Shown here piece by piece: positions 1 through 7,722 of a stretch of 64,000 nt of DNA (its first letter is position 1; the number at the start of each line of letters is the position of its first letter). Source of the stretch: Microvirga puerhi (GTDB taxonomy: Bacteria; Pseudomonadota; Alphaproteobacteria; Rhizobiales; Beijerinckiaceae). The notes beneath the pieces are model-generated. The model was not told the origin of the DNA. It did no database searches and saw only the letters and a program-made list of their open reading frames with translations. The position numbers and the translations under genes are program-made. Where the stretch lies: assembly GCF_020089865.1 (NCBI RefSeq), contig NZ_JAIRBM010000013.1, forward strand, positions 62,001 to 126,000, written 5' to 3'.

Positions 1-570
1 GAGACGTGCAATGGCCACCGCGTCGGCCGGCTTGCCCATGGCGTCCATCAGGAAGCCTTTCTCCTCGGCGCCGAGTCCTAGCTTCTGGATCTGATCCTGA
101 ATGCGGGAACTCTCCTGGCCGTCGAGATGTCCATCGGATTTCGCGGCCGAGATCATGGCCTGAACGACGGCGACGCCGAATTCGCGACCGCTGCTGTCCG
201 TCTCCTCGCCGAGATGGAAGCCGCTGCCAGGCGGAATCTGCGTCGGCAGATTGGCCGGGCCCGCATTGACGCCGGGAGCCTGGCGGTTCTGCCAGTCCTG
301 GTAGGCTTTCATCGCGACTGCCGAGAGAACCGCGAGCCCGCCAGCCTTGAGCAGCGATCCGCCTGCGGAACGCCCGGCATTCGAACCCAGGATCATCGAA
401 AGAAGGGCACCGCCGGCTAGGCCGCCCAGGCCGCCGGGAATCCGGGAGGCAAGATCGCCGGGAAGGTTGCCGAAGTTTCCCTGCTGTTGTTGCTCGATAT
501 CGGGAGGCAACTGACCCTGCGCTCCGCCCTGGCTGTTCATAAGACCGTCGAGAATGCTGCCCAAATTCAT
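1..570 (-). CDS. DUF533 (YebE/TerB-like) family protein, 3' part outside window
   Basis: The minus-strand frame is open from an ATG at 568-570 to the window edge, so the C-terminus is missing and 190 residues are visible. The N-terminus is glutamine-rich, followed by a Gly/Ala-rich hydrophobic stretch and then a C-terminal helical part (around residues 130-190) like the TerB-related domain of DUF533 inner-membrane proteins such as E. coli YebE. The function of the family is not established. It is transcribed away from the VOC/fumarylacetoacetase pair and lies 93 bp beyond that pair's end. The family call rests on overall composition and the end motif GLGAEEKGFLMDAMGKPAD. Confidence 0.75.
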   Translation of the reverse strand, partial: MNLGSILDGLMNSQGGAQGQLPPDIEQQQQGNFGNLPGDLASRIPGGLGGLAGGALLSMILGSNAGRSAGGSLLKAGGLAVLSAVAMKAYQDWQNRQAPGVNAGPANLPTQIPPGSGFHLGEETDSSGREFGVAVVQAMISAAKSDGHLDGQESSRIQDQIQKLGLGAEEKGFLMDAMGKPADAVAIARL

Positions 571-663
571 GTTCGTCCTCCCCTCCGTGCGCTGACATTC
601 GATGCGTCAAGCCAACACGCCCGAAACCGTTCCACGAGGAGATCCCGGCGGGTGCCATTCGGA

Positions 664-1029
664 TCAGGGAATGCCCTCGCTCATGAATTCGAGCCTGTTG
701 CCGCATGGGTCTGCCACGTAGAAGCGGCGAATTCCGGGCAGGGCATCGTCCCATTCCGGATGATGTCCGGCATCGGCAAGAACGCTCGCCAGCCGATCGA
801 CGTCTTCGGCAACGAATCCGGGATGCGCCTTTCGTGCCGGATGGAAATCTGCCTCGACGCCGAGATGAATCTGCACGTCGCCGCGGCGGAGCCAGAGTCC
901 GCCGCGTGAAGCGAGAGATTCCGGCTTGGGCACCTCGTCCATGCCGAGGAGGCCGATGTAGAAATGCCGGCAGGCATCCTCCGCGCCTGCCGGAATGGCC
1001 AGCTGAACGTGATCGAGCCGACGAATCAC
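664..1029 (-). CDS. VOC-superfamily (glyoxalase/bleomycin resistance/dioxygenase) protein
   Basis: A 121-residue single-domain vicinal oxygen chelate protein. It opens with RRLDHVQLAIPAG and carries the paired beta-alpha-beta module with FYVADPCGNRLEFM near the end, typical of small glyoxalase-like proteins. The substrate cannot be read from sequence. The start is GTG (1027-1029) and overlaps the stop of the upstream fumarylacetoacetase as GTGA, so the two are probably translationally coupled. That context suggests an accessory role in aromatic amino acid catabolism, but this is inference from position only. Confidence 0.8.
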   Translation of the reverse strand: MIRRLDHVQLAIPAGAEDACRHFYIGLLGMDEVPKPESLASRGGLWLRRGDVQIHLGVEADFHPARKAHPGFVAEDVDRLASVLADAGHHPEWDDALPGIRRFYVADPCGNRLEFMSEGIP

Positions 1030-2045
1030 GGCGCCTCGCCCGGCGCCGTCACGATCTGCTCGATGGCTCCGAAGAGCGAGTGGCCATCCCGATTCTTCAT
1101 CTCGATGCGGATTTTGTCGCCAACGCGGAGGAATGGAGTCCTGGGCGCGCCGGTGAGGATCGTCTCGACGGTGCGCTGCTCCGCGATGCAGGAATAGCCG
1201 ACGCCCCCTTTTTCGATCGGGCGTCCCGGGCTGCCGTCAGCGTCTCTGTTCGACACCGTACCCGAGCCGACGATCGTACCGGCCCCCAGCGGCCTCGTCT
1301 TCGCCGCATGGGCGATCAGCGTCGGGAAGTCGAAGGTCATATCGATTCCCGCATTGGGCTTTCCGAATGGTTGCTCGTTCAGACTCGAGAGCAGGGGCAG
1401 GTGAATCTTCCCGTCCTTCCAGGCATCGCCCAGTTCGTCCGGCGTCACGGCGATGGGCGAAAAGGCGGAGGATGGCTTGGACTGGAAGAAGCCGAAGCCC
1501 TTGGCGAGTTCCGCTGGGATGAGGTTTCGTAAGGATACGTCGTTCACCAGCATGACGAGGCGGATCGCTTCGGCAGCCTCCTCGTGTGAGGCGCCCATGG
1601 GCACATCGCCCGTCACGACGGCCACCTCCGCCTCGAAGTCGATTCCCTGAGCCTCGTCCATGGCGGGAATCGGATCGCGAGGGCCGAGAAACGCATCCGA
1701 TCCGCCCTGATACATGAGCGGATCAGTCCAGAACGAGGCCGGCATCTCCGCCCCGCGGGCCTTTCGAACCAGTTCGACGTGGTTCACATAGGCCGAGCCG
1801 TCCGCCCATTGATAGGCGCGGGGCAGGGGCGAGGCGCAATCGTGCTCGTGAAAGCGGATCGATGGAACCGAGCCGTGCTCCAGCTGCTCGGCCAGATCCT
1901 GCAACCGGGGCGCATACCTCTCCCACTCGTCGAGGGCTTGCTGCAATGTCGGAACGATGAAAAAAGCGTCCGTTGCACGAGTGAGATCTCTGGAGACCAC
2001 GACGAGACGGCCGTCACGGCCTTGCTTTAGGGAAGAGAGCTTCAT
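1026..2045 (-). CDS. fahA: fumarylacetoacetate hydrolase family protein
   Basis: A 339-residue FAH-family hydrolase, the short bacterial form. In this pathway the enzyme cleaves fumarylacetoacetate to fumarate and acetoacetate, the last step of tyrosine breakdown. Visible family features are the acidic metal-site region FEAEVAVVTGD, FHEHDCASPLPRAYQW in the N-terminal part and a C-terminal GTIVGSGTVSNRD. I chose the ATG at 2043-2045; an in-frame GTG six bases upstream is possible. The assignment to homogentisate catabolism rests on hmgA, maiA and hppD within 5 kb and the lack of another FAH candidate. It is divergent from the TRAP binding protein. Confidence 0.85.
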   Translation of the reverse strand: MKLSSLKQGRDGRLVVVSRDLTRATDAFFIVPTLQQALDEWERYAPRLQDLAEQLEHGSVPSIRFHEHDCASPLPRAYQWADGSAYVNHVELVRKARGAEMPASFWTDPLMYQGGSDAFLGPRDPIPAMDEAQGIDFEAEVAVVTGDVPMGASHEEAAEAIRLVMLVNDVSLRNLIPAELAKGFGFFQSKPSSAFSPIAVTPDELGDAWKDGKIHLPLLSSLNEQPFGKPNAGIDMTFDFPTLIAHAAKTRPLGAGTIVGSGTVSNRDADGSPGRPIEKGGVGYSCIAEQRTVETILTGAPRTPFLRVGDKIRIEMKNRDGHSLFGAIEQIVTAPGEAP

Positions 2046-2109
2046 AGTCACCGACCAGGTTGTTATGGTTCACTTAAGTTGCAACGAAATGACTTGCGGG
2101 GAAACGCTT

Positions 2110-3213
2110 ATGACGACGACCACGATGAAAAGAAGAACCTTCCTGGCCGGAGCCGGCCTCGCGGCCGCGGCCGGAACGGTGGCGGCGCCTGCGATCGCGC
2201 AGTCCTCGCCCGAGATCCGCTGGCGTCTGACATCGAGCTTCCCCAAGTCGCTGGATACGATCTTTGGGACGGCTCAGACTTTCGCCAAGTACATGGCCGA
2301 GGCGACAGACAACAAGTTTCAGATCCAGGTCTTCGGGCCGGGCGAAATCGTCGGAGGGCTGCAGGCTCTGGACGCGGTCCAGAACGGCTCCGTCGAATGT
2401 GCCCACACACCGATCTATTACTATATCGGCAAGGAGCCGGCCCTCGGGATCGGTACGGGATTGCCCTTCAGCCTGAACGCGCGGCAACAGCAGGCCTGGT
2501 GGCATTTCGCCGGTGGCAAGGAAATCATCAACGACGTGCTTGCGCGCTACGACGTCACGTCCCTGGTCTGCGGCAATTCCGGCGCGCAGATGGGTGGCTT
2601 CTTCCGCAAGGAGATCAACACGGTCGACGACCTGAAGGGTCTCAAGTTCCGTATCGGCGGCCTCGGCGGCATGGTACTCGCGAAACTCGGCGTGGTGCCG
2701 CAGCAGATCGCGCCCGGCGACGTTTATCCGGCGCTCGAGCGCGGCACGCTGGACGCGGCCGAATTCGTCGGCCCCTACGATGACGAGAAGCTCGGATTCC
2801 TGAAGGTCGCGAAGTACTATTATGCACCCGGCTGGTGGGAAGGCGGCGCGATGCTGCACCTCGTCATCAACCAGCAGAAATGGAACGAGCTGCCCAAGAC
2901 CTATCAGGCCATCATGGCCCAGGCGTCGGAGGCCGCCAACAACTGGATGCTTGGCAAGTACGATGCCGTGAACGGTCCGGCCCTGCGGCGGATGGTGGCC
3001 AACGGTGCCGAATTGCGGACATTCTCGCAGCCTATCATGGAGGCTTCCCTGAAGGCGTCGAACGAGCTCTACGCGGAACTGTCCGCCAAGAGCCCCGACT
3101 TCAAGAAGGGTTACGATTCGATGGTGGCCTATCGTAACGACGTCCTGCCCTGGTGGCAGCTCAACGAATACGCCTTCGACACCTTCATGATCCGCACCCG
3201 CGGCCGGTCGTGA
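2110..3213 (+). CDS. TRAP transporter substrate-binding protein, TakP-like
   Basis: A 367-residue periplasmic solute receptor of the DctP family. The N-terminus has a twin-arginine signal (KRRTFLAGAGLAAAAG, cleavage near APAIAQ), so export by Tat is expected. The mature part closely resembles the alpha-keto acid receptor TakP of Rhodobacter: WRLTSSFPKSLDTIFG, YYYIGKEPALG, GVVPQQIAPGDVYPALE and EFVGPYDDEKLGF. The start could be the ATG at 2110 or at 2125; neither has a strong ribosome site. The two TRAP membrane subunits are not next to it. Its position between the fahA and hmgA genes suggests uptake of a keto acid or aromatic acid feeding this pathway; the ligand is inferred. Confidence 0.9.
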   Translation: MTTTTMKRRTFLAGAGLAAAAGTVAAPAIAQSSPEIRWRLTSSFPKSLDTIFGTAQTFAKYMAEATDNKFQIQVFGPGEIVGGLQALDAVQNGSVECAHTPIYYYIGKEPALGIGTGLPFSLNARQQQAWWHFAGGKEIINDVLARYDVTSLVCGNSGAQMGGFFRKEINTVDDLKGLKFRIGGLGGMVLAKLGVVPQQIAPGDVYPALERGTLDAAEFVGPYDDEKLGFLKVAKYYYAPGWWEGGAMLHLVINQQKWNELPKTYQAIMAQASEAANNWMLGKYDAVNGPALRRMVANGAELRTFSQPIMEASLKASNELYAELSAKSPDFKKGYDSMVAYRNDVLPWWQLNEYAFDTFMIRTRGRS

Positions 3214-3220
3214 TGCATCA

Positions 3221-3369
3221 CCGTCATTCCGGGATGGTCCGAAGGACCAAGCCCGGAATCCATAGCCGCTGACGCCGCAGGATAAAGCGCAACGATAGTT
3301 GCAGCATTTTGTCTTGAAGCCTTGGCGTTTATGGGTTCCGGGCTCCGCTATGCGGCCCGGGAATGACGG
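3221..3369. repeat. 150-bp dispersed palindromic repeat, copy 1
   Basis: The element begins CCGTCATTCCGGG and ends with its inverted form CCCGGGAATGACGG. It contains two hairpins, one in the left third (TGGTCC/GGACCA inside ATTCCGGG/CCCGGAAT) and one at the right end. A second copy lies at 46480-46629 and shares CCGGAATCCATA, a GGATA core and TTTATGGGTTCCGGGCTC. Copy 1 fills the gap between the convergent TRAP and hmgA genes. No ORF is inside, so it resembles a REP/BIME- or MITE-like element. Confidence 0.8.
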
Positions 3370-3413
3370 CGAGCAACTATCTTTGAGCAGTTGACGTTGG
3401 GTTGTCGGCCGCC

Positions 3414-4781
3414 TCACTTCGGCTCCCGCCGGTTCGGATCGAAGTGTTTCTTCAGATCGCGCCAGCAGGCAATGTAGTCTTTCTGCAGAGCGGCCGACTC
3501 CGCCGCAAATTTCGTCACACGCTGCGGGAAGCGCGTCTCGAACATGAAGGCGAGGGTGCCTTCGAGCTTCACGGGTTTCAGTTCGACATTGCTCGCGTGT
3601 TCGAATGCCATGGCGTCGGGGCCATGCGGCAGCATCTGGTTGTGCAGCGACATGCCGCCCGGCACGAAACCTTCCGGCTTGGCATCGTACACGCCGTAGA
3701 CCAGCCCCATGAATTCCGACATCAGGTTGCGGTGATACCAGGGCGGGCGGAAGGTGTTCTCCGCCACCGCCCAGCGTTCAGGAAAGATCACGAAATCGAC
3801 ATTGGCCGTGCCAGGCGTTTCGGACGGTGCGGTGAGAACCGTGAAGATCGACGGGTCCGGGTGATCGAACAGGACCGCGTTCACGGGGGAAAAATGCCGG
3901 AGGTCGTATTTGTACGGCGCGTAATTTCCGTGCCATGCCACGACGTCGAGCGGCGATTGGCCTATCTCCGTGCGATATAATTCGCCGCCCCATTTCGCGA
4001 AGAGCGATGAGGGCTCTTCCTTGTCCTCGTATGCCGCAACGGGCGTATGGAAATCGCGGGGATTGGCGAGGCAATTGGCACCGATGGGGCCGCGATCGGG
4101 AAGGGTGAAGGCGCCGCCATAATTCTCGCACACATAGGCGCGCGCAGGTCCGGCCGGCAGTTCGAGTTTGAAGATGACGCCGCGCGGGATCACGGCGATC
4201 TCGCCGGGCTCGATGTCGATGATGCCGAACTCCGTCCGGAAGCGCAGGGAGTTCTCCTGCGCGACGATCAGATACTCACCGTCCGCGTTGAAGAAGTACG
4301 CGTTGTCCATCGATCGCGTGGCGAGCAGGACATGGGCCGCCATGCCGACCTGCGTGTCCGAGTCGCCCGCCGTCGTGATGGTGAAAAGTCCGGTGACGAA
4401 AGTGGTGTCGTGCGTGGGAAACGGCATCGGATCCCAGCGCAGCTGGCCGATAGGCAGATCGCTTTCATCTTTCGCGGCAGGTGCCGTTCGCATCAGCGCC
4501 TTGTCGACCTTCACGAAGCGGCCGGAATGTTTCACCGACGGGCGGATGCGGTAGAGCCAGGTCCGCTGGTTGGTGGCCTGCGGCGCCGTGAACGGCGAGC
4601 CTGAAAGCTGCTCGGCATAGAGGCCGTAATTGATCTTCTGCGGAGAGTTGCGCCCGATCGGCAGGGCGCCTTCCAGGGCCTCGGTTTCGAAGGAATTGCC
4701 GAAGCCGGACATATAGCCCGGCAGGATCGCGCTCCTGCGCCTGTCGGGGGAGTGAAAACCGGAGACGCTCTGAACGTTCAT
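3414..4781 (-). CDS. hmgA: homogentisate 1,2-dioxygenase
   Basis: A 455-residue non-haem iron dioxygenase that opens the ring of homogentisate to maleylacetoacetate. The iron ligands expected from the human enzyme are present: His and Glu in [13 protein letters not shown] (about residues 350 and 356) and His in LPHGPD (about 386). The conserved [21 protein letters not shown]-terminal block and [14 protein letters not shown] are intact. The ATG at 4779-4781 is chosen because it follows AGGAGGAAGCG and matches the family N-terminus; longer upstream readings would run into the regulator's promoter. It is divergent from the MarR-type gene with two inverted repeats between them. Confidence 0.97.
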   Translation of the reverse strand: MNVQSVSGFHSPDRRRSAILPGYMSGFGNSFETEALEGALPIGRNSPQKINYGLYAEQLSGSPFTAPQATNQRTWLYRIRPSVKHSGRFVKVDKALMRTAPAAKDESDLPIGQLRWDPMPFPTHDTTFVTGLFTITTAGDSDTQVGMAAHVLLATRSMDNAYFFNADGEYLIVAQENSLRFRTEFGIIDIEPGEIAVIPRGVIFKLELPAGPARAYVCENYGGAFTLPDRGPIGANCLANPRDFHTPVAAYEDKEEPSSLFAKWGGELYRTEIGQSPLDVVAWHGNYAPYKYDLRHFSPVNAVLFDHPDPSIFTVLTAPSETPGTANVDFVIFPERWAVAENTFRPPWYHRNLMSEFMGLVYGVYDAKPEGFVPGGMSLHNQMLPHGPDAMAFEHASNVELKPVKLEGTLAFMFETRFPQRVTKFAAESAALQKDYIACWRDLKKHFDPNRREPK

Positions 4782-4842
4782 CGCTTCCTCCTCGATGCTG
4801 TCCGCCGTCCCGCTCCGGGCCCAGTAGACCGAGCCCGAGGGT

Positions 4843-4858
4843 GGTTGCGTTTGCAACC
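4843..4858. promoter_or_regulatory. inverted repeat, probable MarR operator 1
   Basis: GGTTGC-GTTT-GCAACC is a perfect inverted repeat 62-77 bp upstream of the hmgA start. Its half-site and 4-base spacer match the second repeat at 4873-4886. MarR proteins typically bind such short palindromes, so it probably controls hmgA and the regulator. Confidence 0.65.
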
Positions 4859-4872
4859 AATATGGCTTATTA

Positions 4873-4886
4873 GTTGCATGAGCAAC
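4873..4886. promoter_or_regulatory. inverted repeat, probable MarR operator 2
   Basis: GTTGC-ATGA-GCAAC is a perfect inverted repeat 12-25 bp upstream of the regulator's ATG, placed to give autoregulation. It has the same half-site as 4843-4858, with centres 29 bp apart. Confidence 0.65.
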
Positions 4887-4897
4887 GGATTGTGTCA

Positions 4898-5398
4898 ATG
4901 ACGGCATCAGGTTCCACCGCCCGCGAAGAGGCCTTCGAGCCGCAATTGGTGCTGGAGCGATTTCTGCCTTACCGGCTCAACGTTCTCGCCAGCCTGACCT
5001 CCAATGCTTTGGCCCAGATCTATGCTGAGCGGTTCGGCCTCTCGATTCCCGCTTGGCGGGTCGTTGCCACCCTCGGCCAGTACGATGTGCGGACCGCCCG
5101 TGATATCGCCGCACATGGGGTGATGCATAAATCTACCGTCTCGCGGGCCGTCTCGGCGCTGGAACAGCGCGGCCTGATCCAACGGCGCCCCAACGACGAG
5201 GACCGACGGGAAGCGTGGCTGGCGCTGACGGAAGAAGGACGGCGGATCTATGAATCCATCGTGCCGGAAGCGCTTGGCTTCGAGAGCAGGGTGATTTCCG
5301 TTCTGACGCCACAGGAACAGATCCTCTTCGGCAACCTTGTCGACCGCTTGACCGCCAGCGCCAGGTCCCTGGCGCCGGAGGGGGAGGTAGAAGCGTGA
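4898..5398 (+). CDS. MarR-family transcriptional regulator of the homogentisate region
   Basis: A 166-residue winged-helix protein. The recognition helix region reads [20 protein letters not shown] and is followed by the wing [16 protein letters not shown], both typical of MarR. It is divergent from hmgA and overlaps maiA by four bases (GTGA), so it is the first gene of a regulator-maiA(-hppD) unit. The ATG at 4898 is preferred; GTG at 4892 and TTG at 4874 are in frame, but the latter would lie inside the second operator. The likely effector is a pathway intermediate such as homogentisate, by analogy with other MarR-type regulators beside catabolic genes. Confidence 0.88.
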   Translation: MTASGSTAREEAFEPQLVLERFLPYRLNVLASLTSNALAQIYAERFGLSIPAWRVVATLGQYDVRTARDIAAHGVMHKSTVSRAVSALEQRGLIQRRPNDEDRREAWLALTEEGRRIYESIVPEALGFESRVISVLTPQEQILFGNLVDRLTASARSLAPEGEVEA

Positions 5399-6021
5399 AG
5401 CTCTATACCTATTTCCGCTCCTCGGCCGCCTATCGGGTGCGCATTGCGCTGAAGCTGAAGGGAGTCCGGTACGAGTCGATCCCGATCAATCTTCTCAAGG
5501 GCGAGCAGCTGGAGGCGCCCTATCGGGAGGTCAATCCGCAGGGGCGGGTGCCGGCTCTTGATCTTGGCGAAGACGTTTTGATCCAGTCTCCGGCTCTCTT
5601 GGAATATCTCGACGAGGTCTATCCGGAGCCGCCGCTGCTGCCTTTCGGAGCCGTGCCGCGGGCGAAGGTGCGCGCGGTCGCCAGCATCATCGCGTGTGAT
5701 ATCCATCCGCTCAACAATTCGGGAACGCTCGCCTATCTCAAGACGCAACTTGGTCACGGGAAGGCCGAGCTGGATGCCTGGTACGGGCATTGGGTCCGCG
5801 AAGGCTTCGACGCCATCGAGAAGCTGATCGCGCCAGAACCTTATGCGTTCGGCAACCGGATCACACTCGCGGATCTCTATCTCGTGCCGCAGGTCTTCAA
5901 CGCGCGGCGCTTCAACATTCCGCTCGACGACTACCCGAAGATCCGGGCCGTGGACGAGGCCTGCTCCCGCCACGACGCCTTTCGCGATGCCGCTCCGGGC
6001 AACCAGCCCGACGCGGTCTGA
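5395..6021 (+). CDS. maiA: maleylacetoacetate isomerase (zeta-class glutathione transferase)
   Basis: A 208-residue cytosolic zeta-class GST that isomerises maleylacetoacetate to fumarylacetoacetate using glutathione. The diagnostic SSAAYRVRIAL motif is at residues 9-19, and the thioredoxin-fold domain continues with NPQGRVPAL and QSPALLEYLDE. The C-terminal helical domain carries FGNRITLADLYLVPQ. The GTG start overlaps the stop of the MarR gene. The following 80 bp contain a GC hairpin (6031-6048) before hppD, so full-length co-transcription with hppD is not certain. Confidence 0.95.
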   Translation: MKLYTYFRSSAAYRVRIALKLKGVRYESIPINLLKGEQLEAPYREVNPQGRVPALDLGEDVLIQSPALLEYLDEVYPEPPLLPFGAVPRAKVRAVASIIACDIHPLNNSGTLAYLKTQLGHGKAELDAWYGHWVREGFDAIEKLIAPEPYAFGNRITLADLYLVPQVFNARRFNIPLDDYPKIRAVDEACSRHDAFRDAAPGNQPDAV

Positions 6022-6030
6022 GACCCCGTG

Positions 6031-6048
6031 CCCTGTCCACGGACAGGG
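6031..6048. terminator. hairpin between maiA and hppD
   Basis: CCCTGTCC-AC-GGACAGGG is a perfect 8-bp stem followed by CGTTCTT. The T-run is short, so it may be an attenuating or RNA-stabilising hairpin rather than a full terminator. Confidence 0.45.
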
Positions 6049-6101
6049 CGTTCTTGCAACAGCCGGTCTTTCATCGGCCGGGAGATCGAAGGAGGAAAGC
6101 C

Positions 6102-7217
6102 ATGGGACCGTTCCCGCACGACGCACCGCCCCCCGCCATCTCGGACGAGAACCCGATGGGCACCGACGGCTTCGAATTCGTGGAGTTCTGCCATCCGAAA
6201 CCGGAAGAACTCGATCGCCTCTTCAAGATGATGGGCTTTTCCCTCGTGGCGAAGCATCGCTCGAAGAACGTGCTGCTCTATCGCCAGGGCGATATCAACT
6301 TCGTCGTCAATGCCCATCCCGGCTCGTTCGCCGAGCGCTTCGCCAGCCAGCATGGCCCCAGCGCTCCCGCCATGGCCTTCCGGGTCGTCGATGCGAAATA
6401 TGCCTATGACCGCGCCCTGTCTCTCGGGGCGAAGCCAGTGCAGACGCAGACAGGTCCGAACGAACTCGAGATCCCCGCCATCGAGGGAATCGGCGGATTG
6501 CAGATCTATCTGGTCGACCGCTACGGCGCGAAGGGCTCGATCTACGATGTCGACTTCGAATGGATCGGCGAGAAGGATCCGAAGCCCGAAGGCGTCGGTC
6601 TCTATTATGTCGATCATCTGACGCACAACGTTTATCGCGGCCGTCTCAGCGAATGGGCCGGATTCTACGAAAAACTCTTCAACTTCCGGCAGATCCGCTA
6701 TTTCGACATTGAGGGAAAGCTTACGGGGCTGCATTCCCGCGCCATGACGAGCCCGGACGGCAAGATCCGCATTCCGATCAACGAGGATGCGGGCGAGAGC
6801 GGCCAGATCGAGGAGTATCTGCAGGAGTACAAGGGCGAAGGCATCCAGCACGTCGCCCTCGGCTCCCTCGATCTCTATGATTCCATCGAGAAGCTGCTGG
6901 CGAACGGCGTCGACTTCATGCCCGCGCCGAACGAGATCTACTATTCCCGCGTCGACAAGCGCCTGCCGAGCCATGAGGAGCCCATCGAGCGGCTCAGGAA
7001 GAACGGCATTCTCATCGACGGCGAGGGAGTCGTAGAAGGCGGCTTCACCAAGGTCCTGCTCCAGCGCTTCGGCAAGACCGCTATCGGGCCGATCTTTTTC
7101 GAGTTCATCCAGCGCAAGGGCGATGAAGGCTTCGGGGAGGGCAACTTCAAGGCTCTCTTCGAATCCATCGAGGAGGATCAGATCCGTCGAGGCGTGCTCA
7201 AGCCGAAAGTAGCCTGA
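6102..7217 (+). CDS. hppD: 4-hydroxyphenylpyruvate dioxygenase
   Basis: A 371-residue iron(II) enzyme that converts 4-hydroxyphenylpyruvate to homogentisate, the substrate of HmgA. Two VOC half-domains are visible. The three iron ligands are His172 (VDHLTHN), His250 (IQHVALGS) and Glu334 (FFEFIQRKG). The start ATG follows AAGGAGGAAAGCC. With hmgA, maiA and the FAH-family gene it completes the route from 4-hydroxyphenylpyruvate to fumarate and acetoacetate. The aminotransferase that makes 4-hydroxyphenylpyruvate is not in the window. Confidence 0.97.
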   Translation: MGPFPHDAPPPAISDENPMGTDGFEFVEFCHPKPEELDRLFKMMGFSLVAKHRSKNVLLYRQGDINFVVNAHPGSFAERFASQHGPSAPAMAFRVVDAKYAYDRALSLGAKPVQTQTGPNELEIPAIEGIGGLQIYLVDRYGAKGSIYDVDFEWIGEKDPKPEGVGLYYVDHLTHNVYRGRLSEWAGFYEKLFNFRQIRYFDIEGKLTGLHSRAMTSPDGKIRIPINEDAGESGQIEEYLQEYKGEGIQHVALGSLDLYDSIEKLLANGVDFMPAPNEIYYSRVDKRLPSHEEPIERLRKNGILIDGEGVVEGGFTKVLLQRFGKTAIGPIFFEFIQRKGDEGFGEGNFKALFESIEEDQIRRGVLKPKVA

Positions 7218-7244
7218 TCGTCGCAAAGATCGGCCGTAACGAAT

Positions 7245-7275
7245 CGAGGGGGCCGGGATTCACCCGGCCTCTTTC
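7245..7275 (+). terminator. hppD terminator
   Basis: GGCCGGG-ATTCA-CCCGGCC (7251-7269), extended by flanking GAGG/CTC bases and followed by TCTTTC. It sits 30 bp after the hppD stop. Confidence 0.6.
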
Positions 7276-7722
7276 ACGTCCGGTAAGAGGACGATGTCCA
7301 CAGGCCTGCGCCGGATTTCCCACACATTGTTCCCTGGCGTCATAGATTAGAATCCACCTGCTCGGGGCGAGATACGTTATATTTCTTGCAAGAAAGTCCT
7401 TTATTATTAAGGATTTGTTAGGAAATGGCCGCAAACCTTTCCGATCCGTAAACGGCACCCCGCCAGATCGTTGCCTTTGTGCAACATGCCTATGAAAAGC
7501 CCCCACTTCGGCCCGTTTTGCGCCTTCATTCGGTTGCTTGGCCGACCGGTCTCGGTAATGTGACCACAGCGACGGGGGCACCCCAGTCGTGATTTGTCGG
7601 CCCCAACACAAGGGTGGGGTTGCCAGGTCTCTAGGGGAAAAGGGACGTGTTTTAGGCTTCGTAGAAGCTGTCGAGGCACAAAACCGGCCCCCCAGGGTCT
7701 CGAAAACTTTGGAGGTCAACCA
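7276..7722 (+). promoter_or_regulatory. upstream region of the porin gene, with palindromes
   Basis: About 450 bp without a supportable gene. It is AT-rich around 7370-7430, unlike its surroundings. TTTCTTGCAAGAAA (7382-7395) is a perfect 14-bp palindrome, followed by TCCTT-N7-AAGGA (7397-7413). The rest, up to the GGAGG ribosome site at 7711-7715, is probably a long 5' leader. No clear small RNA could be defined. Confidence 0.5.

Noticed and set aside
2074..3417. 447-residue minus-strand frame opposite the TRAP receptor
   Set aside because: It covers a Tat signal peptide and TakP-like motifs on the plus strand and runs through the palindromic repeat.
7290..7335. TGTCCACA/CCCACACA sequences as DnaA boxes or an origin
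   Set aside because: They do not match TTATNCACA closely, there is no cluster, and no dnaA/dnaN/parAB context.
7407..7679. 90-residue minus-strand frame upstream of the porin
   Set aside because: No convincing start signal and it overlaps the porin leader; composition is not protein-like.
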